Positions 19,401 through 31,100 of a stretch of DNA of 64,000 bases are shown piece by piece (the first letter of the stretch is position 1; every line of letters begins with the position of its first letter). Under the pieces are notes generated by a model. The model was not told the origin of the DNA and made no database searches. It worked only from the letters and a program-made list of their open reading frames with translations. Both the position numbers and the translations under genes were made by a program. The DNA lies in contig JABRWF010000001.1 in assembly GCA_018343915.1 (NCBI GenBank), positions 434,001-498,000 of the forward strand. Direction: 5' to 3'. The stretch comes from Agroathelia rolfsii. Lineage: Eukaryota > Basidiomycota > Agaricomycetes > Amylocorticiales > Amylocorticiaceae.

Positions 19401-19844
19401 TGGCTTAGTACAGAAAACCTGAAGCTTCAACAGCCTAGTAAGAAACTCTCCGCCAAGTGGGTCGGTCCTTACAAAGTGACGGAAATCGTCGGAGATAGAG
19501 CATGCCGATTGGCCATACCACGGAGATGGGTGATCCACGATGTTTTCCACGTCTCCCTGCTGAAACCACATGTGCCATCCGCACGACATACTAAACCTCC
19601 GAAGCCCGTGGAAATTGAAGAAGAAGAGGAACATAAAGTCCAGGAGATCAAAGATTTGCGGATCAATAGGAGGACTAAAAAGATCGAATACCTTGTGGTT
19701 TGGAAAGGATATCCGGGGGAGGACTCATGGGAGAAGGAAGCGGATGTGCGGAATGCTTCGGAGCTAATCCAAAAGTTTCACCGGAAGTTCCCAAGTGCTC
19801 CGAAGCGCCTGACAGCTGCAGTAATGGTGGAGATTCCCTTTTGA
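16366..19844 (+). pseudogene. Element G pol: PR-RT-RNase H-integrase-chromodomain, five stops
   Basis: It reads in the -1 frame relative to gag. Protease MIDSGASSSF at 16551. Reverse transcriptase core from about 17080, with the catalytic motif YIDN at 17451-17462 instead of YIDD (GAT or GAC to AAT), which should abolish activity. RNase H ETDASSY at about 17890. Integrase HHCC finger at about 18560-18690 and DDE core (SDMIVKL 18769, SDRGPQF 18949, GQTERLNQE 19050). C-terminal chromodomain with EYLVVWKGYPGEDSWE at about 19690. TAG stops at 16785, 17616, 17868, 17937 and 18123, most explicable as CAG or TGG changed by one transition. A dead copy of a Tf2-like chromovirus polyprotein. Confidence 0.93.
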
Positions 19845-19936
19845 CCACTAGAAAACTTTATGGAGACAGTAGCATCAATGACGGCGGGATGGGAGCTAGG
19901 GATATTCCGGAGGAAATCCCCGTAGGAAGGGAGTAA

Positions 19937-20768
19937 TGTCATGAGTTGGAAAATACGGACAGAATTTTTGCAAATTATTTAATTTTTTTATTGGAACTAT
20001 TTTTATGAATTTTCGTCTCCTTTTATCTTTTTCTTTTATTACCCTTAGGGTGTGGACTGTAGGCAGTGAACAGTCAGGTGATTGGCCCTCATGTGACTAA
20101 GCCGCACACTATAGGAGTAATCATGAGTTGTGCGTTTTCTGTTCACCATTCCACACAACTCTGGAGTACAAACCTCCGACCACTGACCGATTCCTAACGG
20201 ATACTGGTTCCGTTACACACCTCCAAGTTTCCGCTCCCGAGCTCCTGTGGAGCTCCGCTCCTGAGCGCGGAACCTCCGGAAGTGTTGTATCTCCGCATGG
20301 CTGCCCGTCGGAGTTAGGGAAAAGGTCTTCCCCTGCATAATCTACTTCCTCTATTCTTTGCCTCCGCAGCAGAACTAGCGCGGAGCTTCCGCAAGTAGTA
20401 TAAGTAGTCTATGTAACTTGTCCTGAAAGGCCAGCTTTGACCTCTTTACCTTCAGGCAAGTATTATATGTTTGTATTTCTCTTATAGTATTACTCAATGA
20501 AACTTCGCCTTCAGGGTTTACTCCGCAGGGCCTAGCCCGTCTCAGCTATAGCATACACTCACACCGGAGGTGGTGGAAATCCCCTCAAGTAAGTTGCGAA
20601 GTTTGTCGGAATAAGAGTCGGAGCCTCGGACATAAGTACGGAAGAGTACCTAGTGTTGCCCTTCAATAAATTAGGGGACATATCTGTGGGAAAACCTTAT
20701 TTGTGCAGTACTTAGATTTTAGTGTTAGGAGTATATACTTTGCACAGTCAAGGAGTGTACCCTTGACA
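19937..20768 (+). repeat. Element G 3' LTR
   Basis: 832 bp, the same length as the 5' LTR. Preceded by polypurine tract AGGAAGGGAGTAA. It ends AGTGTACCCTTGACA. Confidence 0.95.
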
Positions 20769-20902
20769 AACGGGAGCACATGGGTGTTCGATAAATATCC
20801 AGCCAAGTAATACATGTAAAACCTAGCTTTACAGCCCGCCCTTGTACCTTACAGAGGGTTGTGTTTGTTGGATTAGTCAAGTGCACAAGCCTTGACATTG
20901 AC

Positions 20903-21117
20903 TAGTTGTGGTCCAGTGGAGAGGGAGAATTGCACAGGGAGGAGATTGGGAAGTTTAGTCAATTTCCGAACTGAGTAACTAAGTACATGCAAGGCATTGT
21001 ATTTATACTAAATTGTTCTAGAAGCATACTCAGTGGAAAGGGGTGAGGCTAATTGGCCAAAATGTATAGAATAGAGTGAATCATACAAAAGAAAACTGAA
21101 AGACAAAAAGGGTACAT
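20903..21117. other. Unassigned sequence after the tandem LTR B pair
   Basis: It continues the pre-insertion locus (joins to 6548). No gene or element ends were recognised. Confidence 0.4.
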
Positions 21118-21122
21118 ATAGA

Positions 21123-21245
21123 TGATAAAACTAGAAAATTGGCTAGACTAGGAATTGAACCCAGGGCCTCCCGTTATATATACAGGTGCTCTACCAACTG
21201 AGCTATCTTGCCATTACTAGAGTGTGAATTCTTCTGATTACAACA
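21123..21245 (-). mobile_element. T element, second copy (123 bp)
   Basis: Same ends and exactly the same length as 6089-6211. The flanks are ATAGA (21118-21122) and ATGGA (21246-21250), a 5-bp duplication with one transition. The match between copies stops sharply at these ends, which defines the mobile unit. Confidence 0.78.
21140..21212 (-). tRNA. tRNA-like sequence inside T element, better-paired copy
   Basis: Acceptor GGCAAGA/TCTAGCC has one A-A mismatch. The D-arm is canonical and the anticodon stem CCTGT/ACGGG is fully paired (one T-G). Loop ATATATA gives formal anticodon ATA; the T-arm is intact. A decoding role is doubtful because of U37 and the duplicated mobile context. Confidence 0.5.
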
Positions 21246-21250
21246 ATGGA

Positions 21251-21410
21251 AATAAGGAATGAGGGGCAGGAGCCATATGGGAGAAAGGGACAATGGAATG
21301 GAAGATGGAATAGGAATGTAGTGATTGGAACAGTAGGAAAGTCCAGTGGAGAACCTGTGTCATCTTGAATGCAGTATATTGGAAGCAAATAGGGAAGCAG
21401 TGGAGGTTCG
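21251..21410. other. Unassigned purine-rich sequence
   Basis: GGAA-rich stretch with no recognisable gene or repeat ends. Confidence 0.35.
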
Positions 21411-21415
21411 GATAG

Positions 21416-22004
21416 TGTCAAGGCTTACATGCTTGACTTAACCAACAAACACAACCTGCTTGTAAGGTACACAGGTGGGCGATAAGGCCAGGTTTTACAT
21501 GTGTTACTGGGTTGGTTATTTATTGGAGACCCACATGCTCCCATTGCTACTCTTCATAATAGTGTGTCCTAGCAACTACTTTGCTAGGCTTATGTTTGGT
21601 ACTCTGGATATAATGTCTTCCCGTGTACTCACTTTGCATCAAATAGCTTTTAGGGTACTTCTTACTCGAGATAGGCGGCTTAGCTCACCATGGTCAATAA
21701 ATCCCCACAAGGACTTCTTACTGCCTTAACCTAAATAAATAGGATTTTGGTTCATATGCAATGCCTCTTCTGTATTGAGGACTTTGTAGGGCTTATGACC
21801 TTCTTATAACAAGGTCTACATATATGTACTTGTTAAGCTACCTCTAAGGCTTTACACTTAACAAGAGAGAGAGAGAGAGAGAATAGCTAGGACAGTGGTA
21901 AGCCTGAAGGTGAAAGATATATTTAGCTTTATGTAAAGAATATAATGAGGGGTACCCTTACCTGAAGGCAAAAAGGTCAAAGCTAAAGTTCAGGTAAGGG
22001 TTAC
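21416..22004 (-). mobile_element. LTR of family B type, interrupted by S element at 22005
   Basis: It starts TGTCAAGGCTTACATGCTTGAC at 21416 after GATAG. It runs in reverse orientation through a GA-repeat (about 21861-21882) and the primer-like AGGTCAAAGCT near 21974, then stops at CAGGTAAGGGTTAC, where S begins. Only 589 of about 1000 bp are seen. The rest would lie beyond the window, after the end of S. This is the outermost layer of the nest. Confidence 0.75.
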
Positions 22005-22223
22005 TGTTGAAATGGCAATCCATTGCTATGGAGGATAGGAGTGACGGAGTCACAGTCACACGCAGCATGACAAGGCCTTTAGAGTAGCCGCGCATTGTAG
22101 TATGTAATTCATTTGTTTGTCCATATACCGCATCCATGTATAATGACAAGCGGATGCCTTCAATGGTATTTATCTAGCTTTTTGCTTTACTCTTGGCTAG
22201 CTGGCTTACTCGCTTTTCTCACA
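22005..22223 (+). repeat. 5' LTR of the outer S element
   Basis: TGTTGAAATGGCAATCC to GCTTTTCTCACA, 219 bp, slightly longer than other S LTRs because of an extra segment around 22075-22095. Target flank is GTTAC (22000-22004). What follows (CAAATGAATCCGTGTAGCAGCAC) matches the interior next to the S LTR at 46294-46486. It is therefore the 5' LTR of an S element whose 3' end is outside the window. Confidence 0.8.
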
Positions 22224-22863
22224 CAAATGAATCCGTGTAGCAGCACGTAAAATTGCACTTCACCTGGTCACTCAATAGACGAACAGCCGTCTAACTAGGT
22301 AGCAAGCCGTGAGTTCTCTCTCCCTACATAGCTTAGCTCCTAGGGAGCTCTACGTGTATAGTGGCAGCAAACCGATATTCTAAGAACCAAATGTCAAGCC
22401 TCCACACTGCGTTATAAGCCCTCTAAACATGCAGAGTCAAGCAGCAAATGCTGCAGGTGGATAACAAGCCCCCTGAATCCTAAGATGATTCATGGAGGGA
22501 TAGGAAACCACTACGATGACTGGTAATTGACCAGAGCTGGGTTTGTGTACCTAGAGGCCGCGTACAGTAGGAGGGAATTCACAGTGACGAAGTCAACATG
22601 CACGCCCACATACGCACACACACTCGTAAGCCAACAATGCTGCTGGGGGTGCCTATACCCCTGTACTATGGCCTTAGGATCTGAGTATGCACTATGCACC
22701 ACCCACCGCATGATTATACATACACCACGCACAACTTGCAATACCCACCAGCCGTCAAGTCAACACAGCCGACCACTATGCTAGGCGCCGCCAACCTCTA
22801 GTCGAACTACCAGGACAGCAAGTTGGGTTTCCCGCACCAAATGGAGGAAAACATGACTACCAC
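22224..22863 (+). mobile_element. Interior of outer S element, first segment
   Basis: Non-coding interior with regions alignable to the inner S element (45851-46293 and 35458-35724, reversed), for example CACCTGGTCACTCAATAGAC, AGGAGCT and GGGGGTGCC. It resumes at 62445 after element F. No gag or pol motif was found on either strand. Confidence 0.7.
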
Positions 22864-24542
22864 TGTCAAGGATGTACTCCTTGACTAAGTGACGTTGGGC
22901 GTGGAGAGCCTACTTGTGCGCTTTAACCAAACAATACACTTCCTTTAACACTAAATCTAAGTACCTATACAAGAGTGTTCCCATAGATATCCAACCTTTA
23001 TTATATTGAAGGTGGACTGGGTACTTTCTTAGCTCTTATATATTCGTTGCTCTTAGTTTACACGCACACATGAGGGGATTTGCACCGCCTCCTAGTATAT
23101 AGGGAGAGAGTGAGAGAGAGAGAGGGGGAAAGGCTAGGATGTTAGTGTCAAGGGTACACTCCTTGACTGTGCAAAGTGTATACTCCTAACACTAAAATCT
23201 AAGTACCGCACAAATAAGGTTTTCCCACAGATATATTCCCTAATTTATTGAAGGGCAACACCGGGTACTCTTCCATACTTATGTCCGAGGCTCCGACTCT
23301 TATTCCGACAAACTTTGTAACTTACTTGAGGGGATTTCCACCACCTCCGGTGTGAGTGTATGCTATAGCTGAGACGGGCTAGGCCCTGCGGAATGAACCC
23401 TGAAGGCAAAGTTTCATTGAGTAATACTATAAGAGAAATACAAACATATAATACTTGCCTGAAGGCGAAGAGGTCAAAGCTGGCCTTTCAGGACAAGTTA
23501 CATCAACTACTTATACTACTTGCGGAAGCTCCGCGCTAGTTCCGCTGCGGAGGCAAAGAATAGAGGAAGTAGATTATGCAGGGGAAGACCTTTTCCCTAA
23601 CTCCGACGGGCAGCCGTGCGGAGATACAACACTTCCGGAGTTTCCGTGCTCAGGAGCGGAGCTCTGCAGGAGCTCGGGAGCAGAAGCTCGGAGGTGTGTA
23701 ATGGAACCAGTATCCGTTAGGAATCGGTCAGTGGTTGGAGGTTTGTACTCCGGAGTTGTGCGGAATGGTGAACAGGAAATGCACAACTCACGATTACTCC
23801 TGTAGCGTGCGGCTTAGTCACATGAGGGCCAATCACCTGACCGTTCACTGCCTACAGTCCACGCCCTAAGGGTAATAAAAGAAAAAGATAAAAGGAGACA
23901 AAAATTTGTAAAAATAGTTCCAATAAAAAATTAAATAATTTGCAAAAATTCTGTCCATATTTTCCAACTCATGACAGTTAGGCCTAGGCCTAGAGAGTAT
24001 ACCCTGAAGGCAAAGTTTTATTAGTAATCTTTTTATGGAATACAAAACCTTTACTTGCCTGAAGGTGAAGAGGTCAAAGCTAAGCTCTTCAGGACAAGTT
24101 ACATGCGTTATTTATACTACTATTGAAGGGTCCATGCACAGCCTTAATGGTCTGTGTGCAGAGGGGAATAGAAGCATAAATGTGGCAATGCAGGGAAAGA
24201 GCTTTTACCCTAACTCCATCAGGCATCCGTGTGGAGATCCATTTCTGGATCAATACCGGTAATTGTTAGGAATTGCTCAGGGAAGGAAGGCTGTGTTCCT
24301 GGGCTGTGCATGATGGTGAAATAGAAGTATGCACAGCCCCGAGATTACTCCTGTGACGTACAGCTTGGAACATGTGAGGGCCAATCACATGACCACTGCA
24401 CTGCCCACAGTCCATGCCCTATAGGGTAATTTTTATAATAAAACAGAAGAAAAAGAAAGAAAATGCAATAGTTAATTGAGTGTTAGTCCAAATAATACAA
24501 GAAAATAGCCGAAAAATCGGCGAAAATTCCCTTCTCATGACA
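22864..24542 (-). repeat. Element F 3' LTR, with solo G inside
   Basis: TGTCAAGGATGTACTCC at 22864 to CCCTTCTCATGACA at 24542. It is 843 bp after removing solo G and its duplication, equal to the 5' LTR. A GA repeat sits near 23105-23125. The polypurine tract AGGAAGGGGGTAA (minus strand) lies directly inside, at 24543-24556. Confidence 0.9.
23146..23976 (-). mobile_element. Solo LTR, family G
   Basis: 831 bp, TGTCAAGGGTACACTCC to TTTTCCAACTCATGACA. The duplication GTTAG (23141-23145, 23977-23981) is perfect. It splits 'GGATGTTAGGCCTAGG' of LTR F. Confidence 0.93.
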
Positions 24543-26198
24543 TTACCCCCTTCCTAAGGGGATTTCCTCCGGAACATCCCAAGTTCCCATGTTCCTCCGA
24601 TCCTTTCTGTGGTTTCCGTAAAATTTTCAATTGGTCAGAATAGGAGATCCGCAAAGACTGCAGCCGAGAGGCGTTTAGGTGCTTTGGGGTTCTTTTTGTG
24701 GAACTCCTTGATGAGTCATGGGGCGTTGGTAATATTTGATTCTTTTTCCCACGAGTCTTCACCGGGGTATCCTTTCCATTCGACCAGATATTCTAATTTC
24801 TTTGTTCTTGGGCTTAGATGGCTATCCTTAATTTGCAGAACTTCATGTTCCTCTTCTCCTTCTACCTCAATGACTTCCGGGATAGGGGCGAGTGGTCTGG
24901 ACTCTACTTGCACATGTGGTTTGATTAAAGAGACGTGGAAGACATTGTGGATGGTCCATCTCTTTAGGATAGCGAGCCGAACTGCTCGGTTCCCTATGAG
25001 TTCCATGATTTTGTAGGGACCAATCCATTTTGATGAGAGCTTCTTTGAGGGTTGGGCTAATTTAATGTTTTCTGTACTTAGCCAGACCTTGTTACTGACA
25101 GTGTATTTAGGAATTTCTGCTGCGTGTTTGTCAAAGAAGTATTTCATTCGGCTTGCTGCATGGTCTAGCGCCGCCTTAGCATCTTCCTGTAGTTCTTTAA
25201 TCTTTTCTGTCCATAACTGTGCCCCTTCTGTGCTTGGTATCCCTACTGTCGTGAGGTTCATTCAAGGTGAAAACCCATAATTCATTTCAAAGGGGGAAGA
25301 TCCGGTGGAAGCTTGTTGTCGGTTATTGAGGGCGAACTTGGCTAAAGGGAGAAGACCAGCCCAATTATCCTGTCTATGAGAGACGTAGTTTCGGAGGTAA
25401 ACTTCAACTTCTTGGTTGAGCCATTCCATTTAACCGTCAGATTGCGGGTGGTAAGCAGTTGAGAGGGATGTTTTAATTTCTAGTCGCTTGTGAATTTCCC
25501 GCATAACTTTACCGGCAAACTGAGGTCCTTGGTCGGAAGTCCATTGTTGGGGAAGACCGTGTAGTCTGAAGACATTTGCTAGGTATAGGTCTGCCATTTC
25601 GGACACCATGATTGCTTCCACACATGGGATTAAGTGGCACATTTTTGTCAACCTATTTACTACTACCAGGATAGAGTTGAAACCTTGTGATGTTGGAAGT
25701 TTGACGATCATGTCTGAAGTTATGTATTCCCAGGGTCGCTCAGGAGTTGGTAAGGGTGCCAGGGGTCCTACAGGTATAGAACAGGCCGTTTTCAACGTGA
25801 GACAACTAGGGCATGAGGCTACATAGTTGTTGACTGATTTGGTAAGTCCGGGCCACCAGTAGTTTCTTGAGACTAACTCTAGGGTCTTGTGTCATCCTGG
25901 ATGTCTAGCCGATGGTACGTCATGATGTAGGCGGATGATGTCGTTGCATAGAGTGGTGTCGTGGGGGACGTAGATTTTTCCGAGGTATAGGATTAAGCCA
26001 TTCTCCTCATTCCATTCTTCCAAACCCTTTTGTAGCTTGACTGGTCCTAGTTCCTTGACCATTCCTAGGGCGTTTGTGATCTCTGCATCTTTGGCCTTGC
26101 TTCTGATTTAGTCTAGAATGTTCTTTTCTCCCTGGATTTCCACATGGCCCCTCCTTGCTGCATTGATTCGAAAGAGTTTGGGGTCTAGAACTACCTGA
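24543..26198 (-). pseudogene. Element F pol, C-terminal part: integrase and chromodomain
   Basis: The minus-strand frame covers the HHCC region (damaged), the integrase core (SDMIVKL and DQGPQF, about 25490-25730), the integrase C-terminus (25261 downward) and a chromodomain EYLVEWKGYPGEDSWEKE at about 24730-24795. At least one stop interrupts the integrase near 25430 and others lie in the N-terminal region above 25800. It joins 46749 upstream once M is removed. Confidence 0.88.
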
Positions 26199-26808
26199 TC
26201 AAGTGTCATGAGTTGATCTTATGGCTTATCTTGTTCTCCTGATTTTTCTGTATTTTCTACTATTTTTCTTGAATTTTTATCTTTTGATTTGAGTGCATAG
26301 GCTTTATTTCTTTATTTTTGGTTTATTGCTGCTTTGTTCATATGGTACTGTACTTCATTTGGGCTTGCTTCCTGATCTTCTGATGTACATCATTGATTTG
26401 CTTCTCCCATCTTTGATGCTTCTTCTATCATTGATCTTTCCCACACTGTACTTCTGTTCTAACTCCTCTGATCCTTTCTCTTTCCTTTCTTCTATTTCCC
26501 TTGATGTGGAGTTAAGGACTATTCTTAGAGTACTTGTAAACAGTATATAGAGGCCTGCCCTTGGGGCCTTTGCAATTCAGCTTGACCACCCTTTTGCCCT
26601 CTGAGTCATTCTCACTCACACCTGAAAGTTCTCATCCCCCACTCTCTCTCTTGTGTGTTTTACCCCCCCCCCATCATTATCTTTGAATTGTTATACCTGG
26701 ACCCCAAGGTTAAGGGGATATGCTGTGACTCCATGCTCTAAGGAAGTATAATACTGAGTGAAAGCATGTGTCACTATGATATGTGAACATGGACTCCTAG
26801 GATCAGGG

Positions 26809-27001
26809 TGTGAGAAAAGCAAGCCAGCCAGTAATATGTTAAAAGCAAGATAGCATTGTGCTTGTCCTTGTACTTGGACGCGGTATACGGACAAACAAAT
26901 GAAGTAACTACTACAAAAATCCGTAGCTACATACTATAGTCACACTCCACGTGACTGTGACTCTGTCACTCCCATCAAGGCATGGATTGCCTATTCTAAC
27001 A
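26809..27001 (-). repeat. Inner S element 3' LTR
   Basis: 193 bp, TGTGAGAAAAGCAAGCC to GCCTATTCTAACA on the plus strand. Left flank CAGGG matches the right flank of the 46294-46486 copy, proving the pair. Confidence 0.92.
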
Positions 27002-27313
27002 CACCCCCTCAATCCTTGCAATCAAACCCAAAGAAAATCCCACCAGAATAGAAGGAAAATCATGTCATTTGCACCCGAAAATCCAAAACAGAAATCGTGG
27101 CAGCCGTGCACGCGCGATTGGGCCGTGGCGGTTAATTCCTGCATGTGCCGGCACCTTCTGGTTGCTGGTGCTATGCCGGACTTGTTGTTTGTGTTGAGCT
27201 AAATGCGGCGGGTTTGGTCTTCACGCGTTTGGCTTGATAGCCCGGGGCTGGGTGATGTTGAGCAAATGAAAATTATTAGCACAACGATGGAATGGCCATC
27301 GCCATTGTGCCTG
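27002..27313 (-). mobile_element. Inner S element interior, 3' segment
   Basis: Begins (minus strand, reading outward) with the polypurine tract and a C-rich stretch. No coding motif found. Cut at 27314 by element N. Confidence 0.7.
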
Positions 27314-27318
27314 GCACC

Positions 27319-28174
27319 TGTCAAGGGTACACTCTTGACTATATGATGTTGGGCTTGGAGAGCCTACTTGTGCACACAATCAAATAATATACTCCTTAAA
27401 CAATTAAGTACTAAAGTACCCACGTAAGAGGGTTCCCACAGATACGCAAAATCCCTTTGTCTATTGAGGGCGCGCCGGGTACTTTATTAACTCTCACGTG
27501 ATCGTCTTGTACTCAAGTTCACACACACACGCGTAAGGGGATTTGCACCGCCTTCCAGTAGAGGGGAGAGAGAGAGAGAGAGGGGGGGAACGGCTAGGAC
27601 GTAAGGGCCTAGGCCAACAAGAAAATACCCTGAAGGCGAAGATTTCATTAGTAATCTATGTGAGAGAATACAACCTGGGGTTTACTTGCCTGAAGGCAAA
27701 GAGGTCGAAGCTGAGCTCTTCAGGACAAGTTACATGCACTATTTATACTATTCTATAATGGTCCGTGCGCAGCATGGATGGTCTGTGCGTAGAGGGAGAT
27801 AGAAGTATGAAAGTGGCAATGCAGGGGGAGAGCGTTTACCCTAACTCCACCGGGCATTTGTGTGGAGATCCGTTTCCGGACCGATACCGGTAATTGTTAG
27901 GAATTGCTCAGGGAAGGAAGGCTGTGTTCCTGGGCTGTGCGTGATGGTGAAATAGAAGTACGCGCAGCCCCGAGATTACTCCTGTGGCGTGCGGCTTGGA
28001 ACACGTGAGGGCCAATCACATGACCACTACACTGCCCACAGTCCACGCCCTAAAGGGTAATTTTTATAAGAGAAATAAAGAAAAAGGAAAGAAAATACCA
28101 TAACTAATTAAATAAAGGTCCAAATAATACAAGAAAATAGTCGAAAAATCCGCAAAAATATCCTTCTCATGACA
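27319..28174 (-). repeat. Element N 3' LTR
   Basis: 856 bp; polypurine tract AGGAAGGGGGTAA (minus strand) immediately inside at 28175-28190. GA microsatellite at about 27567-27583. Confidence 0.95.
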
Positions 28175-28185
28175 TTACCCCCTTC

Positions 28186-31100
28186 CTAAGGGGATTTCCT
28201 CCGGAACATCCCAAGTTCCCATGTTCCTCCGATTCTTTCCGTAGTCTCCGTAAAGTTTTCTATTAGTCTGAATGGTAAATCCGCAAAGACTGCAGCCGAC
28301 AGGCGTTTAGGTGCTTTGGGATTTTTCTTGTGGAAATCTTTGATTAGTCGTGGGGCGTTTGTAATGTTTGATTCTTTTTCCCATGAATCCTCTCCGGGAT
28401 ATCCTTTCCATTCGACTAAGTACTCTAGCTTCTTGGTTCTTGGGCTGAGGCGGCTGTCTTTGATGCGTAAGACCTCGTGTTCCTCTTCTCCTTCTATTTC
28501 CACAACTTCCGGGATAGGAGCAAGGGGCCTAGACTCTACCTGGACATGGGGTTTGATCAAAGATACATGAAACACGTCGTGGATTGTCCATCTCTTTGGG
28601 ATTGCGAGCCGGACTGCTCGGTTTCCGACGAGTTCGGTGATCTTATAGGGACCAATCCATTTTGCCGAAAGCTTCTTTGAGGGTTGGGCCAGTTTGATGT
28701 TTTCTGTGCTCAGCCATACTTTATTTCCTACCGCGTATTTCGGAACTTCTGCTGCGTGCTTATCAAAAAAGTACTTCATCCGACTGGCTGCATAGTCTAA
28801 AGCTGCTCTTGCGTCTTCTTGTAATTCTTTAACCTTTTCCATCCACAACTGAGCTCCTTCTGTACTGGGAATCCCGGCTGTTGTGAGATTCATGCGGGGC
28901 GAAAAACCGTAGTTCATCTCAAATGGGGAAGCGCCTATTGATGTATGCCGTTGGTTATTGAGCGCAAACTTGGCAAGTGGTAAGAGACCGGCCCAGTTGT
29001 CCTGTCGATGGGAGACATAGTTTTGCAGGTAGACTTCGACTTCTTGGTTGAGCCGTTCTGTCTGTCCATCAGACTGCGGGTGGTAAGCGGTGGATAGAGA
29101 AGTTTTAATGTCCAGCCATTTGTGGATTTCCCGCATGACTTTTCCGGCGAATTGGGGTCCTCGGTCCGAAGTCCATTGTCGTGGTAGTCCGTGCAGTCGG
29201 AAGATGTTGGTCAAGTACAAATCCGCCATTTCTGATGCCGTGATTGCTTCAATGCAGGGAATCAGGTGGCACATCTTGGTTAGTCTATCCACAACTACAA
29301 GGATCGAGTCAAAGCCCTGAGATTCCGGAAGCTTAACAATCATGTCTGAGGTTACGTGTTCCCATGGCCGTTCTGGGGTAGGGAGAGGTGCCAGAGGTCC
29401 TACAGGCATGGATCGGGCCGTTTTGGATGCAAGACAACTAGGGCATGAGGCTACGTAGTCGTTAACTGATTTGGTAAGTCCGGGCCACCAGTAGTTTCTT
29501 GAGACTAACTCTAGGGTTTTGTGTCATCCCGGATGTCCGGCTGCTGGTATGTCGTGATGTAAGCGGATAATGTCGTTGTGCAGGGTAGTGTTGCGGGGAA
29601 CGTAAACTTTTCCAAGGTGAAGGATTAAGCCATTTTCTTCATTCCATTCTTCCAAACCTTTCTGCAGCTTGATTGGTCCTAGTTCCTTAACCATGCTTAA
29701 TGCGTTTGCAATTTCTGCATCCTTAGCCTTGCTTCTGATTCAGTCCAGAATACTCTTTTCCCCTTGGACTTCTACGTGACCTCTCCTCGCTGCGTTGATT
29801 CGAAAGAGCTTAGGGTCTAGAACTACCTGGTCGAGGTTATCTTCTTTGTCAGTTCGCTGGAAGTCAGGTCGTCAGGAAAGGGGATCAGCACGGCCGTTTT
29901 CGGATCCTTGGAGGTAAGAGATCGTGAACCGGAACTCGGAAAGAAAGAGGGACCATCTCACTTGCCGCCTTGTCAGATTTCGGGCCGTTTTCCAATACTC
30001 GAGGTTCTTATGATTGGTACAAATTTCAAAGGGGTGGGGAAGACCAATGAGGTAGTGACGCCAGGCATCTAAGGCTCGGATGATTCCCAACATTTCTTTG
30101 TCCCAGATGTCGTAGTTTTGTTCGGCATTGTTCATGGCTTGGGAAAGGAAGGCAATGGGTCGCCAGGAGTTGTCCGCTTGCTTTTGGAGGAGTACGGCTC
30201 CGGTAGCAAAGTTAGACGCATCAGTTTCTAAGCGGGTTTCTGCAGTTTGGTCGTAAGCGCCTAGTACTGGGGCCGAGGTAAAAGCTTTCTTTAGAGAATC
30301 AAATGCCTCTTGTTCTTCCAGATCCCATTTCCATTCCACCTTTCCGGTTAGCCGATCCAAGGGCTTGCAAATCTGTGCAAAATTCCTGATGAAGCGTCGG
30401 TAGTAGTTAGCAAGGCCGCGGAAACGTCGGACGTCAGAAACCTTTTGGGGTGTTGGCCATTCCAGCACTGCCTTGACTTTTTCAGGGGTCATGCGGATTG
30501 AGCCAAATGAGACCAGAGCTCCTAAAATATCTACCTCAGGAACATCGTATTCGAATTTCTCAAGATTAGCAAACAGGTCATTAGCCTTGAGGATCCCTAA
30601 CACTTCTAGGACCTGTTTGCGAAGTTCTGCTTCCGTTTGTGCACCGATAATGATGTCGTCTATGTAGTGGACCAACCATCCTAACTGGTTGAACTTGTAG
30701 AATAGATCGTCCATCATGGTTTGCATGGTCGCTGGTGCATTGCATAGGCCAAACGTCATGACCATGGGTTCGAACAGGCCTTTGTTTGTGATGAAGGCGG
30801 CCTTGTGTTCGTCGCCTTCTCGGATGCGGATGTTGTTGAAGCCCCATCGTAGATCAATCTTGCAGAAGGTCTTGAACTTTGTCATCTTATCTTGCAATTC
30901 GGAGATGAGAGGGAGAGGGTATGCGTTTTCGATGGTCTCGGCATTCAGTTTTCGGTAATCCTGGACTGGGCGGAGGGAACCATTCTTCTTTGGAACAAAG
31001 AACATTGGTGCGGCAATAGGGCTCTCTGACTTTCTAATGTATCCTTTCTCGAGGTTCTCCTTGAGGTAATCCACTAGTGCTTCTTCTTCCTTGACTGAAA

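Larger units (their letters stand above)
13814..20768 (+). mobile_element. Full-length chromovirus, family G (6955 bp)
   Basis: Two 832-bp LTRs bound a gag-pol interior. The flanking duplication is AATGG (13809-13813) and AACGG (20769-20773), identical but for one transition. Other B LTRs read GCAACGGGAGCA at this point, so the insertion split an LTR B. The LTRs differ by roughly 15 bases that I can see, all transitions. Polypurine tract AGGAAGGGAGTAA precedes the 3' LTR. It is inactive: nonsense codons in gag and pol and a mutated RT active site. Confidence 0.95.
12722..20897 (+). mobile_element. Second solo LTR B, split by solo S and by element G
   Basis: It starts TGTTATAAGTTGG at 12722 and ends AAGCCTTGACA at 20897. 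The duplication TTGAC is perfect (12717-12721 and 20898-20902). Removing solo S (12764-12968), element G (13814-20768) and their duplications leaves 1006 bp, one base off the family length. Its target overlaps that of the neighbouring solo B by four bases. Confidence 0.92.

Noticed and set aside
18282..19844. Separate host gene for an integrase or chromodomain protein
   Set aside because: It is in the same frame as the upstream pol of element G, separated only by a point nonsense codon, and lies between that element's LTRs.
22527..22784. 85-codon open frame with counterpart on the opposite strand in the outer S interior
   Set aside because: Both strands are open over the same bases, composition is that of repeats, and the inner S element does not preserve it.
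28186..29409. Domesticated integrase gene (407 codons open)
   Set aside because: It lies inside element N with both LTRs and continues the N pol frame. The openness reflects the youth of the copy, not selection.
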